From Amphibalanus amphitrite (Eukaryota; Arthropoda; Thecostraca; Balanomorpha; Balanidae), in contig NW_024883432.1 of the NCBI RefSeq assembly GCF_019059575.1, positions 22,501-86,500 of the forward strand: 64,000 nucleotides of DNA, given 5' to 3'. This document shows positions 1-10,650 of this stretch, piece by piece; position 1 is the first letter of the stretch; each line of letters begins with the position of its first letter. Position numbers and translations under genes: made by a program. The notes beneath the pieces were generated by a model that saw only the letters and a program-made list of their open reading frames with translations, was not told the origin of the DNA and searched no databases.

Positions 1-1325
1 TGCTGCGCCACGTATGCCCCAGGATTGACGGCATTCGGCTCAACACTGGCCTCCGCCTGTCCCGCACTGGCACCTCCGGAACCTCCAGATGATGATCCTT
101 GACCGGCGCCTGTGGAGGCATCAGCCGCAATGCTGTTTCCTTGCGCCAAATCCAGGCTAGGGACGCCTCCAGATGTCAGGACGGCCTTGAACTCATTCAG
201 CTGATTGGCGAAGTCGGCACCCAGCTGTTGGGCGATCTCAGCGCCTCCTGCTCCAGAACTTCCAGATCCAGAACCTCCAGATCCTTGCTCAGCCCCTCCC
301 GATCCAGAGCCTCCTGATCCAGAACTTCCAGATCCAGAACCTCCAGATCCTTGTTCAGCTCCTCCCGATCCAGAACCTCCGGATCCATAGCCTCCACTTC
401 CGGAACCTCCAGATCCTTGTTCAGCTCCTCCCGATCCAGAGCCTCCGGATGCCAGGACGGCCTTGAACTCGTTCAGCTGATTGGCGAAGTCGGCACCCAG
501 CTGTTGGGCGATCTCAGCACCACTGCTGCCACCACTTGGTTCCACGGAGCCTCCAAAGCTGCCAGCGCCTGCCTCAGCTGAACCTCCAGATGAGCTGGCA
601 CCGCCAGATCCAGCGGAGCCACTAGACTGGCTGCCGCCGCTCGGCTCCACAGAACCTCCGTAGCTTCCAGCGCCTGCTTCAGCAGCACCCCCTGACTGGC
701 TGCCACCGCCCTGCTCAGCGGAGGAGCTCGAAGATCCAGCGCTGCCTCCAACACCAGCCGCCCCGCCCGTCGGCTCGCCGCCCATGTGCTCTCCTCCAAC
801 AACATCAGCGACTCGCTGTGTGCCCTCCGCCGAGTAGGCGTCGGCGGACCCACTGGACGACAGGTGGTTCGTCAGGTCAGATCCCGCTCCCGCTGAGCTG
901 AACGCCGTCAGGGCCGGGTCGCCAGAGGCCAGCAGCGCCTCGGCAGCCAGTCGCAGCTGCTCGGCCAGCTCAGGTCCCAGGTTGCTGAGGCCGGTGCCGA
1001 CCTCGCCGCCGGCCGAGGACGACGCTCCGCCGGACGCTCCTCCGGAGGAGCTGCTGGATGAGGTGGACGCCTGCAGTTCGTTCTGGAGTCCTCCCGAGGA
1101 GGAGGAGGCGCTGCCGCCGGAGGGCTCAGCGCTGGAGGCGGAGCCGGCTTCGGACACCGGCGGCGGGAACGCCACCGAGTTGGGGACCGATGGCGGGACG
1201 ATGAACAGCGGTGACTGTTCCAGGGCGTTTGGGTCGGCCGGGCCCGCCGGCGACAGCGGCGAAGGTAGAATGGGCAGCCGCCATTGGGGAGCAGCGTGTG
1301 CTGCCAGCAGCACACCTAGCAATAC
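1..1325 (-). CDS. Exon 2 (partial) of a Gly/Ser-rich, silk-like secreted protein
   Basis: The frame is open on the minus strand from a good 3' splice site (pyrimidine-rich tract then CAG, just right of 1325) to the window edge, so the 3' end is missing. The first residues, VLLGVLLAAHAAPQW, are a signal-peptide core and cleavage region; joined in phase 0 to MRSLL from 6140-6154 they make a complete signal peptide. After a Pro-rich stretch of about 60 residues come Gly/Ser/Ala linkers (GSGGAEQGSGGSGSG and variants) separating helix-like modules. Two modules, at about 450-525 and 185-260, both read EIAQQLGADFANQLNEF; a third, diverged one (ELAEQLRLAAEALLASG) lies at about 925-975. GSYGGSVEPSGGS also occurs twice. 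No Cys is visible. The layout of flexible Gly-rich linkers plus short helices resembles silks, adhesives and other extracellular fibrous proteins, but I recognise no named family. An extracellular structural role is inference. Confidence 0.75.
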
Positions 1326-2510
1326 CTGGCGGAGAGAGACGGGGACGGGGCCGTCACTGGCGGCGAACTCGGGAGAGGATGTGGCTCAGGGGCGAAGTGC
1401 GGGCCCTTTGAGTAAGAAATCGAGCAACTGAATGCACCCATACTAAGGTTATTTCAGCGTGAGGTGCTATTGATGGGCAGTAGAAACGTCAAAGTGAAGT
1501 AGGGACTGGTGTTTGTTGATGAGATGTTTTTAAGACGTCTTGAAATTCCGCAGTGTGTTGTACCTACGGTTGCCTGCGAAGACTCGTTTTGCTAAGCTGA
1601 CTGGTTCATACATAACGACTGCCTTGCTATTTCATAGTTATTACGCTGTAGAAGGAGCGGTATCTATATATTTTTGAGCTTCCGAATGAAGTCTGTTGGA
1701 ACCTGAACCCCCGGTATCGTTACGAAATGTCAGAAGTCGCAAGATTGTTATTGATATCCAGACATCATAAATCAATACGTTCCAAGCTAAACAGGTGAAT
1801 GGCCACTGGATTACCATCATCTTCTATAATGATGCGGCCTTCCAATCAAGCTATCGTGGCGCGCTTATTTTCCCAGCCAGAAATCTTTCTTGTAAAGTTA
1901 TTGTGTAAACACAAGCTTGGTAGATTTCAGAAACACACTGGAAGCTCTTTACAAGTGAGAAGGCGTTGAATGGAAGCAACTTTCTCTAGCACAGCAATAC
2001 ACTGGCTATATCTAACCATTACATTGAAACACATCCAACGTGCTGTCCAGAGACAGCGGCAAACGGGAAACAGGGTGACATTCAAGACAAATCACCATGC
2101 AGTGCACACATGTCCAATTTGTGATGTGTCCAACGTGTTGTTTGAACCAAACCAATCAACTTCACCAGCTGCGGACACATGTTGCAGCTCTGGATAACGT
2201 CTCTGTTATCAACTTTGAGGCGATTTAGTGGTCAGATGTTTTTCAAATGTTTAGTGCAAGAACCTGGGCCACACTAACAAGCTATGAAATGATTTTTCGA
2301 CGTTTTAATCAACCAAAGCCGGTTATAAACAAAGCCACTATTCCGTGAGGAAAGGCTCAGCAAGTCAATGACTTTTTAGGGTTAGACCATGACAGCCAGT
2401 TCCTAGTTATTTGTTAGGAAAAAAACTCGATAAGTAACGTAAGAATATGTAAGTACTGAATAAAAATCAATTATCTGATTATCAGCTATATGGGCTTAGG
2501 GTAGATTTAA

Positions 2511-3375
2511 CCCTCGCCCGTATAGGGGGTCGAACGGACCCCCCCTCGGTTTTTCGCGAATAACTCGCGTAAAAAGCGGCCGATCGCGACGAAACTTTCA
2601 GTACCCTCGCGTTAATCAATTTTACACCTACCCTGAAATTTTCATGACCCTGACCCTAATGACCTTTGACCTGTGACCTTCTTTTCGAGACCATGTTTGG
2701 CCGGAATCGCGATTCGGCGTATGTCGGCTCGCATTAGCCGCGCGTTTGCAGTCTTTTCGTGGTTTCAAGCGTTCAAACATGGGATATGATGTTGCTCCCA
2801 TGCATTAGGGTGGGTGTCAAGGTCACCGGAAGGTCAGGTCAGGTCATTGACCTTTGATGACCTTGGTTCACTTTTTCGAGTTTTAAATGTTTCTAGGCCA
2901 GTTTTCGGAGCTGAATTCGAATTTAGCAACCATACATTTACGAAGTAGTTTTGGCACCTTCGTAACATGTTACGAAGCTGTCAGAGGCGGCTGCCACCTA
3001 CTACGAATACCCTTACTGGTTGACCTGACCTGACCTGACCCGACCTGGCCTAAATGCATGAAGACATCATCTGTGATAAAAACTAACATGATATTCGTGA
3101 TCAGCACCCCGAAAAACCCCATAGCAGCCACGCTTTACGACTTTCTAACAGGTCCCGATTTCCCCGACTTTTGGGTCATTGACCTGACCTGGAAGGCAAC
3201 CGATGACCTAGGACCTTAAAATTGGGTATCATCGGCTTCCTCTCGTCACGGGCAACACGCTCGTTTTTTTCCGCGAAGCTCTAGCTCGATCAGGGGCGAA
3301 ACGGCAAGGGGGGGTCCAACGGACCCCCCCCCCCTTATACGTTCGCGGCTGGAAAAACACCAATACGGGCGAGGG
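2511..3375 (+). mobile_element. Non-autonomous piggyBac-like element, family A, copy 1
   Basis: The element is 865 bp and is flanked on both sides by TTAA (2507-2510 and 3376-3379). Its terminal inverted repeats begin CCCTCGCCCGTAT. A TTAA target and CCCT-type ends are the hallmarks of piggyBac. There is no transposase reading frame. Just inside each end lies a G-run/C-run hairpin around a TCRAACGGA core (near 2524-2546 and 3309-3335). The interior holds many AGGTCA/TGACCT motifs, including overlapping runs near 2831-2850 and 3020-3050. Confidence 0.8.
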
Positions 3376-3490
3376 TTAAATGTTTATGAAAGCATTAGAG
3401 CTTCGAGTGAGCAGTAACTTGAATTATGCGGTGCTATGCGGTGTTATAATGCGGAAAAAACGATTACTGTATCCGCTGACAAGTTTTTTA

Positions 3491-4348
3491 CCCTTACACT
3501 TATAGGGGGGGGGGGTGGAACGGACCCACTCGATTTTCGCGAATAACTAGCGCAAAAAGCGGCCGATCGCGACAAAACTTTCAGTAACCTCGAGTTGATC
3601 AATTTTACACCCACCATGAAAATTTCATGACCCTGACCCAAATGACCTTTGACCTGTGACCTGCTTTTCTAGACTGCATGGTTGGCTGGAATCGTGATTC
3701 AACGTATGTCGGCTCACATTATCTGCGCGTTTTGTGGACGTTCACACATGTGAAATGATGTTGGTCCCATGTACCATCGTGGGGGTCAAGGTCACGTAAA
3801 GGTCAGGTCAAGGTCATTTCACCTCGGTTCACTTTTTCGAGTTTCACATGTTTTTAGGGTAGTTTTTTAGCTGATTTCGAATTTGGCGCACATTTGAACA
3901 GTTACAAAGTAGTTTTGGTGCCCTCGTAACATGTTACGAAGCTGTCAGTGGTGGTTGACACCTATTATGGATACAGCCGGCAGGACGCCTATACTGACCT
4001 GACCTGACCCGACCTAGCTTAAATGCATGAAGGCATCATTGTGCTCAAAACTAGCATGAAATTCCTGATCAGCACCCCGTAAACCCCTCAACAGCCTAAC
4101 TTTACGGAGTTTTAACAGGTCCCGATTTCCCCGTCCTTTGTCCTTTTGGTCATTGACCTGGCTTGGAAGGTCAATCAGTGACCTAGGACCTTAAAATTGG
4201 GTATCATCGGCTTCCTCTCGTCCTGAGCAATACACTTATTCTTCCGCGAAGCTCTAGCTCGATCAGGGGCCGAACGGCAGGGGGTCCAACGTACTCCCCC
4301 CACCCCCTCATGCGTTAGACACTGGCAAAACACCAATACGGGCGAGGG
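3491..4348 (+). mobile_element. Non-autonomous piggyBac-like element, family A, copy 2
   Basis: This is a second, diverged copy in the same orientation as copy 1, 115 bp downstream of it. The right end (ATACGGGCGAGGG) is intact; the left end has drifted to CCCTTACACTTATAGGGG. The flanking target sites have decayed from TTAA (TTTA on the left, TTGA on the right). Internal order is the same as copy 1: G/C hairpin, TGACCTTTGACCTGTGACC block, GACCTGACC block, second hairpin. Confidence 0.75.
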
Positions 4349-4668
4349 TTGAAGTCCACTACAAGTTTTCTCGAGTTCTCGCTTCTCTAGTTCATCGTTT
4401 AGAGACAATGAAGTATTTATCCGTCAATAATGGATAGGTGCACCGGAAAACGATTCTTTAAAATGCAAAACTTACTTAAAACGCTCGGGTAAAAAATGGC
4501 AACTTAATTAGTTATTTAATGGTACCAATATTACGTAATTTACATAATGTTTATCAATAAAAGAAACACTTTTTGATGCCGCAAGAAACAGACTTGATGG
4601 GATTTTAATGTAAAGCAGAGCCGCAAAAGTAATTTGTTTTTTGTATTCAAATATCAAAGATAGCAAGA

Positions 4669-5371
4669 CGCCATGGCCTTTTTACGGAGCGAGCGAAGCG
4701 AGTGGAGTCTTTCCTTAGATTAACGGAAATTGCTGGGTATGAGCGGCCGGCCGGCCGGCCGGCCGTGCGGACGCTTTTGCGAGGCTTATATCTCAGCAAC
4801 CACTTGACCGATTTACATGCGGTAATTTTTGTAGGGTAGCTTCATTCCTTCTAGCAAGTATTGGACTATTCCTGATGCATGTGGGTGACCCCTTATGCAC
4901 GTGCCACGTGCAAAACGAAGAGGTGTCAGTTTTGTAATTGTTGCAATATCTCGGTAACTACTTGGCCGATTGCGCTGAAAGTTGGCATGTAGGTAGGCAC
5001 CCACTAGGCACTGCATATCCCTGTGCCAGAGTTGGGGTGCTGCTGCACGTGCGCACGTGCAGGGGTTGTTTCCAGATCTCGAGAACGGCTCGAATGATTG
5101 CGCTCAAATTTGGTACACAGTTAGGGACCGGTTAGTAGGGTGCCGTGCACAAGTCAGTTGGGACCCACTTTGCACGTGCGCACGTGCAGGGTGTCTCTTC
5201 CAGATCTTGAGAACGGCTGGGCCGATTGTGCTAAAATTTGGCACATCGCTAGAGACCGGTTAGCAGGGTGCCGTGCACAATTCAGTTGGAGATACCCCCT
5301 CGAAATTTCGCACGTGCAAGGCTCACCCTCTCGCTCGCTCCGTTAGTCGCCCCAAAAGGCGTTATACTGGT
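4669..5371. mobile_element. Inverted-ended element carrying a CACGTG-rich tandem repeat
   Basis: The left end reads about CGCC-TTTTT-ACGGAGCGAGCGA. The right end is its inverted match, TCGCTCGCTCCGTTAGTCGCC followed by GGCG. Exact borders and target duplication are unclear, so the superfamily is not assigned. A (GGCC)n run sits at 4743-4764. From about 4785 to 5325 there are four imperfect tandem units of roughly 130-150 bp, each with a variant of 'atctcgagaacggctgg' followed by 'ccgattgcgct', separated by palindromic GCACGTGCGCACGTGC stretches. Short open frames across it come from the repeat and are not genes. Confidence 0.55.
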
Positions 5372-6139
5372 GTCAATGGCGTTCATTGCTTAACGGAATA
5401 CAATCACGCTGCTCATTAAATAATGGCTGGTTATCATTCCAATATATAAGGCACTATTTGATCAGCTTGTACATATATATTATGTTTAGTCAGCATGCTT
5501 GGTATTTTGATGAGGTTATCGCCCTTAATTTAAAAGCAGGTTTAATTGAGTGAGCAGCGGAATTATGAAAAATGTTATAGTTATTGGCCTTCCCATATTG
5601 TACCTCAAAACTCTATGTACTTGTAGCTTTATGACAAGTGTCAACCATGACCAAAAAGGCAAGAAAAGCAAAATGCGAGATAACGTGACGGCAATGCCCA
5701 AAACTGGCGATCAATGAGTTGAATGAATGTATGTGTGCATCTAACTATGTATGTATACGTCATTACGTCCAAGAATGCATGGGTGAGAAAGTAGGTGTTA
5801 TGTGAATGGGCGATGGCGTTTTAAGGATATCAATTAAGTAGCCATTGACTAGGGTACAATTTATGATGTTCAGCTAGATTCGAAATCATGAGTGTCGCTT
5901 CGTCTCCATGCATAATCTGCTGGTAATTACCCTTTTTTTGCAAGTTGATGGCATTTGCATAATTCATGTGTACCGTGTTATGAATCCATAAGTAAATTTG
6001 TGTTGTATGTGTGTAGGTATATTATATCAACTGTAGGCGTATTATTTACGAATTGTGTTTCAACAGTCAATAAAATCATTCCACCACTAATCCACAATGC
6101 ACACACTGATGTTACTTCAGCTCGGTTTGCAGCACTCAC

Positions 6140-6154
6140 CAAAAGGCTCCTCAT
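6140..6154 (-). CDS. Exon 1 of the Gly/Ser-rich secreted protein (MRSLL)
   Basis: On the minus strand, ATG AGG AGC CTT TTG is followed directly by a strong donor, GTGAGTGC. Joined in phase 0 to the exon at 1325 it reads MRSLL-VLLGVLLAAHAAP, a textbook signal peptide (basic start, Leu-rich core, small residues before the cleavage site). A TATA box and an initiator lie just upstream at the expected spacing, with a leader of only about 23 nt. A very short first coding exon that splits the signal peptide is typical of arthropod cuticle and other secreted-protein genes. The pairing over 4.8 kb is inferred from frame, phase and promoter; no transcript is available here. Confidence 0.65.
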
Positions 6155-6174
6155 CCTGTGATGGTCCTGGTATC

Positions 6175-6207
6175 ACTGACGTGCCCTTCGTGCAGGGTGC
6201 CTTTATA
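6175..6207 (-). promoter_or_regulatory. Core promoter (TATA box plus initiator) of the Gly/Ser-rich gene
   Basis: On the minus strand TATAAAG occupies 6207-6201. An arthropod-type initiator, TCAGT, occupies 6179-6175, which puts its A (6177) 30 bp downstream of the first T of the TATA box. The predicted transcript starts at about 6177, and the ATG at 6154 follows 23 nt later. Confidence 0.65.
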
Positions 6208-8552
6208 CACTTTATCCTGTATCGTGTCCATCCATGGCCGGGCAACAAGCACACCGACCGCGGGCGCCACCGGCTCTGTGTGGGCAGAGCTTCTCGAAGA
6301 GTCGCACCACCATTGTGTGCACGATTTTTTCGTGTCCTTCCTTTTCCTGGTCGGTCCGATGCAGCCCGACTCAGGCAGAATCTAATTGCATGAAGTCTCC
6401 GTCCATAGCCGGCTGAAGCACGCGATCGACGCGGCCCGGGTCGCAGGCAGCTCTCAGTAGTTTCCTGCGGTCAGTGCGCTAAATGTCTGGGGGGATCAGT
6501 TAGATATCAGGTGGTGCGTTCTTTGAAAAAAGCGCACGTGCTGCGAGTTACGCAAACGTGCAAACCTTTCACCGGTGACTTATTTGGCTCGTGGCACGCA
6601 TGAGCTGCTCGTCAGAAACTCAGACTTCATTAGGAAACGTGTGTGACTGTGTAGGGGAGACCAGGGCAAAACGGCCTACCTGACGTTTCTTACGATGCTG
6701 ACATTTTATTTGTAAACATAGAAAGCTTCTTTCTATGCCAAGGTGATCGCTATTAAGTTGGCTTTTGCTTAAACCTCGTTTCATTTCTAAAAGCGTTCAT
6801 ATATAGGTAGGAGATATTGGCAAAACTTTAAATCTATGCCTTTTGGCCACTTTGTCCCAGACCTCGGGGCAAATCGGTCACCGGCGATTTTCTTGCCCCA
6901 ATATGAGATACAGGATAGTTGCCTCATGTAGGAATGAAATTTTTGACGGTAAAATGTTTAAAAGAGGATGGATGTTTATTTTGCAATCGTTCACCTGTAG
7001 GTAAACAATACAAGAACATTCATGGAAAAACATTTTAAATTGCATTATTTGAGTAACTTATGTAACTGTAAAGTGGCCGGGATGAATGCATGACCATACA
7101 TTTCAATATCAAAAACGTTTCTAGTCCAAGTGAACGCAATTCATGGAATTAGGAGCTGTTCGCTCTGTCCAGTCCGCTTTGCCCCGCTCCTACCATCCGA
7201 GACAAAACATCTTCCAGCAATGTTATTAATAGGGCAAAACACATTGGAATTGGCAGAGGATATATGCGATAACCACTCATTGCAGAATGAGAACACTTGA
7301 ATAAACTTTCAAACGGTTATGGCCTGACATAGTATTTAAAAAGCGTAGAAATATTGGAACAAAAAAGAATAACCTGGGAAAACATGCACTTCTTCTTTCA
7401 CGGAAAAAAGGCAACGGGTCGGAAACTCCGTTCTGGCCCATTCGAACGACCGAGAGGAAGTATAATTGGCAGCCATAGACTGGAGCTGACGCCAGTTGTG
7501 CTGGGCTGAAACGAAGGGTGGCCGCTTTGCCCCGGTTGGCCGCTTTGCCCCGGGTGGCCGCTTTGCCCGGTCTCCCCCAACTGGTGCGTAGCATTTTGGT
7601 TTAAAATGATGGTGCCAGTTCTCCAAAGTCGCACAGAAGCATGTTGATAAGCTCCTGTAGATTACTTTCTTTTCACCCGAAAACTTTAATTACGAGTATA
7701 TGCTCTCAAAATGAAAAATATGAACAACTTGGATTGACGAGCCTTGCGCATGAATTGGTTGACCGTCATCATATCAATAGTCAAAGTCTGTCAACACAAC
7801 ACATTTTCCTTCTAATTTTCATATTATCGTTTGCATGAGAGGAATATGTTAGGACGGGACCGACATCAGCTGCGTGGTCATGTCTTTGAGATAGCTGAAG
7901 TTGTCATAGCACGTCAACGGAGTGAATATCATTTACCTAGTTACAGCGTTACACCAACTTGGCTAGCTCGAACATGGAGGATTGGCTGTTATCATGAGGT
8001 AAAGATGCGTGCGTGTCCTCGCATATGAGTTATGAACGTCAGGGAAAGCATTCCCCGGACGTCACAATTGGTCACAATATAACCTGCCCGGGATGCATGT
8101 ACTCTAGTTATTCATGTCGCATATGTCGTGAATCAAAGGCTGGCACATATTTTCCATGTACGGCAGCAGTCATCCGGCGATTGATCATGATGATAGTCTC
8201 GGTGACGTGCGGTGTTTTTCGGCTCTGTGGTAGCATTGCGTGACGAGCCCATGACGACTTACGTAACCTAGGACGTATTTCGGCGAGCTGCATATCTTTT
8301 ACCGGGCGACAGATGCCTTATGCTGCATTTTTAAACAGAGAAGGCATGCGGATTTCGAATAACCGTTTAATGCATGGTAATGTTCAAGCTAGTGTAGTTT
8401 TTATTCAACCGCAATTTATATTCATATTCAACAAAGAACGTTGCACGTCGTAGGTACCTGTCGATCAGAAACATCAAGTCAACATCAACATCAACATCAA
8501 CCTTTCGAGTTTCACGATCAATAAGTACCTATGGCTCTGGTCCCGGCCTGAT
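6208..8552. other. Intergenic spacer upstream of the Gly/Ser-rich gene
   Basis: Apart from the element at 6654-7577, this stretch shows only short unsupported frames. The first 250 bp upstream of the promoter are relatively GC-rich and may hold regulatory sites, but I recognise none. Confidence 0.4.
6654..7577. mobile_element. Inverted-ended element with GGGCAAANCGG repeats, superfamily unknown
   Basis: The left end GGGGAGACCAGGGCAAAACG and the right end (reverse complement GGGGGAGACCGGGCAAAGCG) are inverted repeats; length is about 924 bp. The motif GGGCAAANCGG recurs inside: three tandem 17-18-bp units at 7518-7570, and single copies near 6672, 6875 and 7170. No target duplication is clear and no transposase is visible. 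Open frames on the minus strand here (about 7277-7634) read through these repeats and are not supported as genes. Confidence 0.5.
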
Positions 8553-8556
8553 TTAA

Positions 8557-9693
8557 CCCGGCAGGCGGTGGGTCTCCCGGCCAACTTCCGCGCGGTGGGG
8601 GGGGGGACATTTTTTTGCCCCCCCCCGTATCTCCGAAACTACTAGACGGATCCGGAAAATTCAAACGGCGTTCGATAGCCCTCTCAAATTTGCAGAAGGA
8701 AACCAAATTTCATTGACCTCGGGGTCACCGATGACGGCACAGGTCAGGTCAAAGATAAAATGTTTCAACGTTCACGGGGCTTCTAGGGAAAGCGCTATAA
8801 CACCGAGTAAAACGCATTTTGTCGAAAATCAGCGATAGGGCGTCAGTTGTCTAGTACATATGGTGCTATTAGAGGTCACTGGTCATACCAGGTCAGGTCA
8901 CAGGTCAGGTCACCAAAGGTCACCAAGGGTCACCACATGAACCCAACTTTACTAAGGTTGTGCGATGCGTGTTTTATGGCCAGTTTTTCATTTCCAACTC
9001 AATGGTGTTGGTTATAAGACCATCAGGTACGGTTTAGGTCACTTTCTGGTGGAGGTCAGGTCAAGGTCAGGTCAAAAAGGTCAAATTTCAAAGTTGATAT
9101 TTTTGCATAAAATGAGTATTGATTCGATGCAGCTCGTCACGGGGAGTCTAACGGTAGTCTTTGTTTTGCGCTACGAGGTCTAGAATTGCTAAAAATTGAG
9201 TTTGAAAATTTGACGTCATCAATTTTGAACAGTTTTTTCGCTATAACTTGGCCAAAAAAGAGGTATAGAACTCAAATTTGGTATGTAGATAGAACGTGGT
9301 GGGGACTATCACATATATTCCTTTTTTTTCGAAATTAAAAAAAAACTTTTTGGATTTTTCGGCTATTATATTAAAAAAATCTATTTTTTTATTTTTGGGG
9401 GTCGAAATCCAAAAATTTAAAAAATCCGAGATGGTAGTTTTGCAGCCCTCCTAATTCTACACCTTTTATGTCTGAAACATTTTTCTATATCTCTAAAGCT
9501 GTAGGCCTGACAGCTCTTCCCATTAGCGGCCAACCTATCATAGCCTTTGGAAAAATGTTAGGTCACAATGTGCAATAGCTATTCACGGGAGGGTACTGAA
9601 AGTTTGGTGACGATCGGCGCAGCGGTTCTCGAGATATATCGAAAAAACTAAAGGGGGGGGGGGCAAAAAATGCCCCCCCCCCCGCCTGGAAGG
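8557..9693. mobile_element. Non-autonomous TTAA-flanked (piggyBac-like) element, family B
   Basis: TTAA lies on both sides (8553-8556 and 9694-9697). The ends are weak inverted repeats: CCCGGCAGGCGG at the left, and CCTTCCAGGCGG at the right read inward. Each end carries a long G-run/C-run palindrome (8595-8631 and 9651-9684). The middle (8727-9085) is packed with AGGTCA direct repeats, most densely at 8890-8934. There is no coding frame. The build matches family A, but the sequence is largely different. Confidence 0.65.
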
Positions 9694-10224
9694 TTAAAAA
9701 ACTTCGCAACATAGTTAATCATTTTATTACCATGACCTTTTGACTTGACCATATACAGCCTGGAAACAACATTGTAATTTAATGCTTAATAAGTGCCAAA
9801 ATGTGCGATATTTTGTTGCCGCAGCACGCTACATGTCGGTCAATGCATGTTTTGACCACGCACAGGGCAGACCTTATTTAAGAATAGCGTGTGCACTGCA
9901 ATGCGCACTGTGCAGCGTGCAATATGCATTACGGTCGTCCTTGCTAGACTATGAGCAAACACACATAACACTTGATCATGTTCGGTGTGCAATTGCAATG
10001 GCAATGTGTCATGACTTGACTTTCTAACCCAACTGACCAGAGTGACCGATTCGATGGCTGAAGGACAGAAGTCGCAAGTTCCCACCCTTCCGGGGGGTCC
10101 CTATTTATTGATATCAACTGATGAATGAGTCGGAAATCCGCGCCCTAAATCAAGTCACGTTTCATGTGTACGGTTTTATTCAAGGCCCTGGGTCGGGGCC
10201 TGGGTATGGATATATCTGCTTCTA

Positions 10225-10650
10225 CTATTGCGTCCCGGGTATAAATGGGTTCCGGTCCGACATCAGGTGCCGTGTAGACTGGATCAGGATCTAGTGTTGG
10301 ATTTTGGCTTTGTATGGGTCCAGGCTCTACCGTCGGGTCCCGTATATGAATGGGTCCGGATCCCACGTCAGGTCCCGTATATGGATGGGTCAGTCCTCTA
10401 CTGGGTCCTGGATGTGGGTTCGGGTTCGAGTTCCGGGTATGGGTGGATCCGAATCCTCCGGCGAGTTCCGGGTATAAATGAGTCCAGGATCTAACGTCGA
10501 GTCCCGGCAATCGGTGGGTCCGGATCCGATGTCAAATCGGGCCCTGGGCTGTTCGTCGGTTTCCAAGAATGGATGGATCCGGATCGTCCCTAATATGAAC
10601 AGGTTCGGATCCTACGTCGGGTCCCCAGGTATGGATGCGTCCGGATCTCG
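10225..10650. repeat. Degenerate minisatellite (GGGTCCGGATCC type)
   Basis: A unit of roughly 36-40 bp recurs about ten times with many changes; its core is ATGGGTCCGGATCC followed by a GTCGGGTCCCG-like half. Because the unit is close to a multiple of three, both strands show long open frames (10145-10510 minus reads GPDVGSGPIHIRDP-like repeats). These are repeat artefacts rather than genes. Confidence 0.65.

Larger units (their letters stand above)
1326..6139 (-). other. Intron 1 of the Gly/Ser-rich secreted protein gene
   Basis: The donor on the minus strand is GTGAGTGC (6132-6139). The acceptor ends in a C/T-rich tract followed by CAG at 1326. Phase is 0 and length is 4,814 bp. The intron carries two piggyBac-like copies (2511-3375, 3491-4348) and an inverted-ended element with a minisatellite (about 4669-5371). 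The stretches 1440-2506 and 5372-6120 show AT-rich sequence with nothing I recognise. Confidence 0.65.

Noticed and set aside
473-1315. Minus-strand frames of 126 and 135 codons
   Set aside because: They lie in the wrong frame relative to the continuous Gly/Ser-rich frame that fits the splice site and signal peptide.
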